Part shown: positions 30,963 through 35,151 of the stretch, one piece after another
How positions within the stretch are numbered: the stretch's first letter is position 1
Layout of the letters: every line of letters starts with the position of its first letter
From: a virus
Length of the DNA stretch: 35,151 bases
IMG/VR virus record: IMGVR_UViG_3300010160_000125
Coordinates: 1 to 35,151 of that record
Strand: one strand, 5' to 3'
Notes under the pieces: generated by a model
What the model was told of the DNA's origin: nothing
Database searches by the model: none
The model's input: only the letters and a program-made list of their open reading frames with translations
Made by a program: the position numbers and the translations under genes

Positions 30963-32339
30963 ATGGCACAATTTTTTTACGACAACCAGATACGCAGATT
31001 CTTAATTCAATTTGCAAAAATTTTTAGTTCATGGCAAGTTACTAGGGGTAAAGATCCTGCGGGTAATGACATTCTAGTACGTGTTCCTGTTATGTACGGT
31101 GATAGTAGCAGACAGGCTGCGGTTATTATTGCTAATAATAGTGCAAGCAACACACCCAGCGCACCATTGATTACATATTATATTAGTGGATTAGAGTACG
31201 ATCAAAAACGAACACAGGATCCCACATTCATTGATAGACTTAATGTACGTCAACGTACATTCAATCAAGAAACAGGTCAATATGAAACAACACAGGGCCA
31301 AGCATTTACTATTGAACGTTTGATGCCCGTACCCTATACATTACGAATTACTGTTGACTTTTGGACTACAAACTATAATCAAAAATTAGAATTGATTGAA
31401 CAATTGGGTACATTATTTAATCCTTCATTAGAAATCCAAAGTACCGATAACTTTATTGACTGGACTAGTTTAAGTGTTGTTTACCAAGATGGATTAACAT
31501 TTAGTAGTCGTAGTATTCCGCAAAGTACTCAAAACCCCATTGATGTACTGAGTTGGAAATTTTACATGCCCATCTGGATAAGTACTAGCACCAAACTTAA
31601 AAAGTTTGGTGTTATTGAAAAAATTATTGCAAGTATTTTTCAAGGTAAAGCATTAGAAGATATACAAGATGATGACTTATTATTGGGTACTAGACAAAAG
31701 ATTACTCCATACGGATATAAAGTATTATTAATAGGGAACAGATTGCAATTACTTCCTGCCAACGAGGCATTTGATCCAAGTAATATTGATTTAAATTATC
31801 CTAATCCACCTGCAACGGATTTATATTGGTCATCGTTATTGAACGTGTATGGTGCAGTTAAACCGGGTATTAGTCAAATATGGTTACAAAATCCATACAT
31901 GAATACTGACATTGTAGGAACAATTGTACCTGATCCAACCGATGACAGATTACTAATATATGATATTGATCCTGACACATTGCCACAAAACACATTGGAT
32001 CCTGTTACCAGTGTTATAAACCCGCAGACATCAGGACCTAATGCAGGATTGCCGGGACCAGTTAACGGTGTCCGATATTTGCTTGTTGAGAATATAGGTC
32101 AAGTAGGTAATCCTACAGTAGCATGGGGTGATTTAATTGCTAATGCAAATGATATTGTAGAATATGATGCAGGCACAGGACAATGGTTTGTAAGTTTTGA
32201 TAGCCGTGCTGATACTAGTGCAGTACAATATGTGACTAATTTAACAACTGCAATTCAATATCGCTATACACCAGATGGTGTGTGGATGAAAAGTTTTGAA
32301 GGCTGGTACAACCAGGGAGATTATTCTATTGTGATTTAA
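30963..32339 (+). CDS. gp15: Tail terminator (sheath completion) protein gp15, enlarged
   Basis: This 458-residue protein starts at ATG 30963, one base after the gp14 stop; an upstream in-frame start at 30921 would overlap gp14 and lacks family sequence. The N-terminus AQFFYDNQIRRFLIQFAKIFSSWQVTRG matches T4 gp15 (YFYNSSFRRYATLMGDLFSNIQIKR), followed by RVPVMYGDSSRQ and MPVPYTLRITVDFWTTNYNQKLELIEQLGTLFNPSL, the same order as in T4. gp15 forms the ring that ends the sheath and binds the neck. T4 gp15 is 272 residues. The additional 180 or so residues here lie C-terminal and include VRYLLVENIG and GTGQWFVSFDSRADTSAVQYV, beta-rich modules common in aquatic phage tail proteins. Confidence 0.85.
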   Translation: MAQFFYDNQIRRFLIQFAKIFSSWQVTRGKDPAGNDILVRVPVMYGDSSRQAAVIIANNSASNTPSAPLITYYISGLEYDQKRTQDPTFIDRLNVRQRTFNQETGQYETTQGQAFTIERLMPVPYTLRITVDFWTTNYNQKLELIEQLGTLFNPSLEIQSTDNFIDWTSLSVVYQDGLTFSSRSIPQSTQNPIDVLSWKFYMPIWISTSTKLKKFGVIEKIIASIFQGKALEDIQDDDLLLGTRQKITPYGYKVLLIGNRLQLLPANEAFDPSNIDLNYPNPPATDLYWSSLLNVYGAVKPGISQIWLQNPYMNTDIVGTIVPDPTDDRLLIYDIDPDTLPQNTLDPVTSVINPQTSGPNAGLPGPVNGVRYLLVENIGQVGNPTVAWGDLIANANDIVEYDAGTGQWFVSFDSRADTSAVQYVTNLTTAIQYRYTPDGVWMKSFEGWYNQGDYSIVI

Positions 32340-32344
32340 TTTGT

Positions 32345-32352
32345 GATAAATC
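32345..32352 (+). promoter_or_regulatory. Degenerate late box GATAAATC before Nudix gene
   Basis: GATAAATC differs from the late box only in the last base and is 5 bases before ATG 32358, the same spacing as the other start-abutting boxes. It could be chance in AT-rich sequence. Confidence 0.3.
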
Positions 32353-32357
32353 ATAAT

Positions 32358-32774
32358 ATGAGTAACACATCCGCCGGCGTTTTCTTTTACTCTAAAAGAA
32401 CTCAACGATATCTATATCTACTTAGAACTGACAAGAAGAACCCAGGTAACTGGGGAATTCCAGGTGGTAAGGTAGAAAACGATGAGACACTTATGGAAGG
32501 TGTTGAGCGTGAGTGTATGGAGGAAATAGGTTACTTCCCCAAGAAAGCAAAACTAGTTCCAATACAAAAATTTGTAAATCATTCATTCACATATCACACA
32601 TTCTTTTGTACAGTTGACAAAGAGTTTACTCCTGTATTAAATGAAGAACATTGTGGTTATGCATGGGTAGGTGATAATCAATATCCAAAACCATTGCATC
32701 CGGGCTTGTTCAACACAGTAAATTTTGATGTTGTAATAGATAAATTAGAAGCACTAACAAAAAAGACAGCCTAA
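32358..32774 (+). CDS. Nudix hydrolase
   Basis: The 138-residue product from ATG 32358 contains a complete Nudix box, Gly37-x5-Glu43-x7-Arg51-Glu52-Cys-x-Glu55-Glu56-x-Gly58-Tyr (in GGKVENDETLMEGVERECMEEIGY), all essential residues present. The surrounding NWGIPGGK and HTFFCTV-type strands fit the MutT fold. A GTG at 32343 would add five residues; the ATG is preferred because a degenerate late box ends 5 bases before it. It follows gp15 and ends at a strong shared terminator. Nudix enzymes cleave nucleoside diphosphate-X compounds; in phages some remove oxidised dNTPs, some act on ADP-ribose or NAD-capped RNA. Substrate is not evident here. Confidence 0.92.
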   Translation: MSNTSAGVFFYSKRTQRYLYLLRTDKKNPGNWGIPGGKVENDETLMEGVERECMEEIGYFPKKAKLVPIQKFVNHSFTYHTFFCTVDKEFTPVLNEEHCGYAWVGDNQYPKPLHPGLFNTVNFDVVIDKLEALTKKTA

Positions 32775-32786
32775 GCTGTCTTTTTT
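32759..32786. terminator. Bidirectional rho-independent terminator
   Basis: A 12-bp stem (AAAAAAGACAGC pairs with GCTGTCTTTTTT) has a CTAA loop containing the Nudix stop codon. T runs follow on both strands. It also overlaps the stop of the convergent coiled-coil/TM gene. Confidence 0.9.
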
Positions 32787-33099
32787 ATTTTAGCAGTTTT
32801 GCAACTGTATCATATCCTAAAGTACCAAGCACTATACCTGCTCCCATCATCATCCATCTCCACTTTTCGAGAGTGCCTATTTTATCAGACATTGACTTAT
32901 GAGCACTTGTACTCGCTTCTTGCATTTCTTTAAGAAGCACGTGTGTTGCTTCATTGTTGTTGTTGAGAGAGGAGTTCAAGTCTTTGATATCAGCTTTGAT
33001 TTCACTGATATCACTCTTGATGTCATCTACTCGTACTTGAAGAACAGCTACGTCGGTTTCAGTTTTAGTAGGCATTTTTATTGTTTGAGTAGCTGACAT
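32785..33099 (-). CDS. Coiled-coil protein with C-terminal TM, XhlA-like holin accessory candidate
   Basis: This 104-residue protein has a coiled-coil-like region (VAVLQVRVDDIKSDISEIKADIKDLNSSL, about 17-45), a polar linker, and a C-terminal hydrophobic segment (WRWMMMGAGIVLGTLGYDTVAKLL, about 80-103). This layout is that of XhlA-type proteins, which sit on the membrane through one C-terminal segment and work with a holin. No second membrane protein or spanin is in the window and the GH19 endolysin is 21 kb away, so lysis function is an inference. It could also be a structural or membrane-tethered protein. It starts 2 bases after the upstream stop, and no ribosome site is evident. Confidence 0.55.
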   Translation of the reverse strand: MSATQTIKMPTKTETDVAVLQVRVDDIKSDISEIKADIKDLNSSLNNNNEATHVLLKEMQEASTSAHKSMSDKIGTLEKWRWMMMGAGIVLGTLGYDTVAKLLK

Positions 33100-33101
33100 G
33101 A

Positions 33102-34472
33102 TTAAGCAGCGTTAATTGTTACGATTGGGTTAGGTTGACCTTCGTATGTATTAGCAGCATATGCAGTATTGAATGTAGCGATAACATCAGGGTTAACACT
33201 ATTAACAACAGCAGTACCTGTACCAGAACCGGCTGCTGTAGCAACGAATGTAACACCTGTCATGTTACTTGCTGAACCACATAATGTCCAATCTGTTGTA
33301 CCAGTACTATAAATTGTATATAATGTACCTACTGATAATGAACCGGCTGCAACTTGTGCTGGGAACACTTCAGTATTGTAATCATTAACACTTGAAACAT
33401 ATGCCGTAGCAGTGTCTGCATCAGTAGACAAGATGTTCATTGTGTTTGGTGTCAATGCTGTGTTAGCAACGTTAGCTGTATAACACTGTGCAACTAAACC
33501 AGTTGTACCACCTTGTACCAAATACTTTGTTTTACCTTTTTGACGCAAGATGAAACCTGCTTCGTCATTTGCATACACATAATTTTGACCTACACCACCA
33601 ATTGTAGATGCTGCATTTGCTGCCAATGTGATACTATCTTGCAATGCGTTAGGTGTACCAGTAGCAGCAGTCATAACCTTTATTGCACCACCCAATGACG
33701 CAGAAACTGTAAAGGCTGTTGCATTAGGATTTGTGGAAACAAAATAGTTAACACCTGCTACCAACGTGCCTAAGTTAGCACTGAATGAAACTGGTTGATT
33801 AAGTGCTAGTGTTTGAGCATTTCCTGTTGTGCGAATAAAATTTCCAGTAACAAGTGTGTTTGCAACTGCAACTGATACATAACCAAATGTACCTGTAGCA
33901 AAACCTAAGTTAGTAGTTGTACCATATGCGTCAACAGCTTGAATTGCAGAACCAGATGAAAGTGTGTTTGCAAAGTCTGTGCCGGCACCATATACTAATG
34001 CACTAGCATCGCTTGAGTAAATATTACCTGTACCAGAGATACCAATAGCAACTCTTGGTAGAACTTGTGAACCAACAATAGCTGTGTTACCACCAACTAC
34101 ACCGTATGTGTTAGCGTTAGTTGCAGGGAAACCTGCGCCACCAACTGGGTTATTGAAGTATGCATCAACTACACCAACTGATGCAGAAACTGAACCACCT
34201 GTTGTGTCAGACAATGCAACCGGTGTGCTTGTTGTGTTTGCGCTTAGATCAGTAGCAGAAGCTGTGAAATTATTAGCATCAATGACTTGTAATACATAAT
34301 ATGTTGTTGCGGCTGATAAACCACCAACGCTTGATGCTACTACGAATGGCATATTTGCAATAATACCTAATGTGTTTAAGTTTTGAGATACGGTAACATA
34401 ATCTGTTGCCGCTGTTGTATCAGTGATTGTTAAGACTGCTTGAGCCTTTGCGATTTTTAGAGGACGTCCCAT
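33102..34472 (-). CDS. Phage structural protein with beta modules
   Basis: This 456-residue protein starts MGRPLKIAKAQ, an N-terminus (MGRPL...) I associate with T4-like cyanophage structural proteins. It carries two copies of the module seen in the 596- and 827-residue proteins: MPFVVASSVGGLSAATTYYVLQVIDANNFTASAT (about 41-74) and QPVSFSANLGTLVAGVNYFVSTNPNATAFTVSAS. There is also an LSVGTLYTIYSTGTTDWTLCG-x-x-x-x-x-TGVTFVATAAGSGTG domain found in many phage structural proteins. A central segment (DEAGFILRQKGKTKYLVQGGTTG) looks like the cyanophage core domain. It has a long leader with a GATAAATA box and an AAGGAAA ribosome site. It is likely a virion decoration or tail protein; exact location unknown. 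Confidence 0.75.
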   Translation of the reverse strand: MGRPLKIAKAQAVLTITDTTAATDYVTVSQNLNTLGIIANMPFVVASSVGGLSAATTYYVLQVIDANNFTASATDLSANTTSTPVALSDTTGGSVSASVGVVDAYFNNPVGGAGFPATNANTYGVVGGNTAIVGSQVLPRVAIGISGTGNIYSSDASALVYGAGTDFANTLSSGSAIQAVDAYGTTTNLGFATGTFGYVSVAVANTLVTGNFIRTTGNAQTLALNQPVSFSANLGTLVAGVNYFVSTNPNATAFTVSASLGGAIKVMTAATGTPNALQDSITLAANAASTIGGVGQNYVYANDEAGFILRQKGKTKYLVQGGTTGLVAQCYTANVANTALTPNTMNILSTDADTATAYVSSVNDYNTEVFPAQVAAGSLSVGTLYTIYSTGTTDWTLCGSASNMTGVTFVATAAGSGTGTAVVNSVNPDVIATFNTAYAANTYEGQPNPIVTINAA

Positions 34473-34556
34473 TTGATTTTCCTTTGAATAATTAGTGAGT
34501 TCTAGTCACTACGCAGTGGGGTACTGCATAAACCTGCCGAATGCAAGTGTATGATG

Positions 34557-34564
34557 TATTTATC
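34557..34564 (-). promoter_or_regulatory. T4-like late promoter box GATAAATA
   Basis: Minus-strand GATAAATACATCATAC lies 85 bases before the ATG at 34472, so the transcript has a leader of about 79 bases. The spacer also holds a short 5-bp inverted repeat (GCAGT...ACTGC, near 34514-34528). Confidence 0.55.
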
Positions 34565-34578
34565 TAAAAAGACTAAAA

Positions 34579-35136
34579 TTAAGTTGTAGGACCGCCAAGA
34601 TTTGGCGTTGGGAATATTCCAGTAGTACCTGTATTAGCATGTGGCATACCTAATTCTGTAATAGTAAATGGGGCAGATGTTACTCCAGATACTTCTAAGA
34701 ATGATACTATATTGCCTTGACCTACAATAATACTGTTATTCACTGTGTTAGCAGGAATGATTGTGCTGTTAGCATCAGCTACAGTGTATGCTACACCGTA
34801 TGGGCTATATCGTGCTGTAGCATTACTGATTACTACGGCTGAATTTGCAGTTAGTGTTAAACTTGTATTGTTAGCAATAGCTTTTACAATGCCTGCAGTA
34901 GCACCTGCTGTGTTACCAATCCAAGCACCAACATTTAGTTGAGTCAAGAATGTTGTGCCAGAACCTGTCACTGTTGCACTATTAGTGGCAGCGGTTATTG
35001 TACCTGTCAATGCAACATTGGGGAAGCTAGTTGTATATTGTATAGGACTACTTGTAGTCGCTATTTGTATTTTATCCGTAGCGATGTTGCCTGATGTTTG
35101 TACTGCTGAACTTGCTGTATATGCGTATGATGCCAT
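34579..35136 (-). CDS. Phage structural protein with common beta domain
   Basis: This 185-residue beta-rich protein has the stretch TGTITAATNSATVTGSGTTFLTQLNVGAWIGN and AGIVKAIANNTSLTLTANSAV (about 42-105), a domain met in many phage tail and fibre proteins (V-x-G-x-GT-x-F-x-x-x-L-x-x-G-x-x-I). The last part (PFTITELGMPHANTGTTGIFPTP) is glycine/proline-rich. It begins with a ribosome site AGGAA upstream of the ATG at 35136, and no promoter is visible before the window ends, so it may continue a set of genes beyond. It precedes another structural gene on the same strand. Confidence 0.7.
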   Translation of the reverse strand: MASYAYTASSAVQTSGNIATDKIQIATTSSPIQYTTSFPNVALTGTITAATNSATVTGSGTTFLTQLNVGAWIGNTAGATAGIVKAIANNTSLTLTANSAVVISNATARYSPYGVAYTVADANSTIIPANTVNNSIIVGQGNIVSFLEVSGVTSAPFTITELGMPHANTGTTGIFPTPNLGGPTT

Positions 35137-35151
35137 TTTTAATTCCTATAT

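Noticed and set aside
1-35151. tRNA genes, integrase, insertion sequences or prophage attachment sites.
   Set aside because: None seen by eye in the short intergenic spaces. A tRNA scan would be needed to exclude a tRNA formally.

Overview
This window is a piece of a large T4-type contractile-tailed phage (myovirus). The evidence is a set of T4 morphogenesis homologues: tail sheath gp18, tail tube gp19, neck gp13 and gp14, tail terminator gp15, head completion gp4 and a small terminase gp16-like protein. T4-type replication and nucleotide genes are also present: clamp loader gp44, dNMP kinase gp1, PhoH, MazG, Nudix and a GroES/gp31-like co-chaperonin. Several proteins of unknown function look like families I associate with marine and freshwater T4-like phages. 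The AT-rich sequence suggests an uncultured aquatic phage. The host cannot be read from the window, and no tRNA, integrase, transposase or CRISPR array was seen.

Layout. Positions 3-1679 (minus) hold three small unassigned genes, one of them FG-dipeptide-rich. phoH (1807-2634) is alone on the plus strand and ends at a shared bidirectional terminator. Positions 2654-6912 (minus) form a tightly overlapping early/middle operon: an orphan Pol III alpha-like fragment, an unknown, the co-chaperonin, a putative sulfotransferase-fold protein, an unknown, the clamp-loader ATPase and two unknowns. It is led by a near-consensus sigma70 promoter. Positions 6944-25555 (minus) are mostly virion genes: two beta-module structural proteins, a GH19 endolysin, a very repetitive 1231-residue fibre, a 710-residue charged protein, a capsid-targeting-like protein, gp16, gp4, a structural protein, a tube-fold protein, gp19 and a 1205-residue sheath. 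Positions 25680-26027 (plus) encode an HNH/zinc protein. Positions 26010-29138 (minus) hold the dNMP kinase, gp13, MazG and a 385-residue unknown led by a perfect consensus sigma70 promoter. Positions 29228-32774 (plus) hold gp14, gp15 and a Nudix hydrolase. Positions 32785-35136 (minus) hold a coiled-coil/TM protein and two structural proteins. No stretch above 300 bases lacks a gene.

Regulation is the most striking part. A T4-like late box (NATAAATA, often followed by CTA) precedes most structural genes or gene groups, while sigma70-type promoters precede two non-structural operons. Five late boxes and one sigma70 promoter sit so close to the ATG that the predicted transcript starts at or next to the start codon, suggesting leaderless phage mRNAs. 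At gp13, a perfect 9-bp inverted repeat encloses the late promoter and hides the ribosome site in read-through RNA. This is the arrangement known for T4 lysozyme, and it could keep gp13 silent on early transcripts.

All homology statements come from reading motifs and family memory. No search or structure prediction was run.
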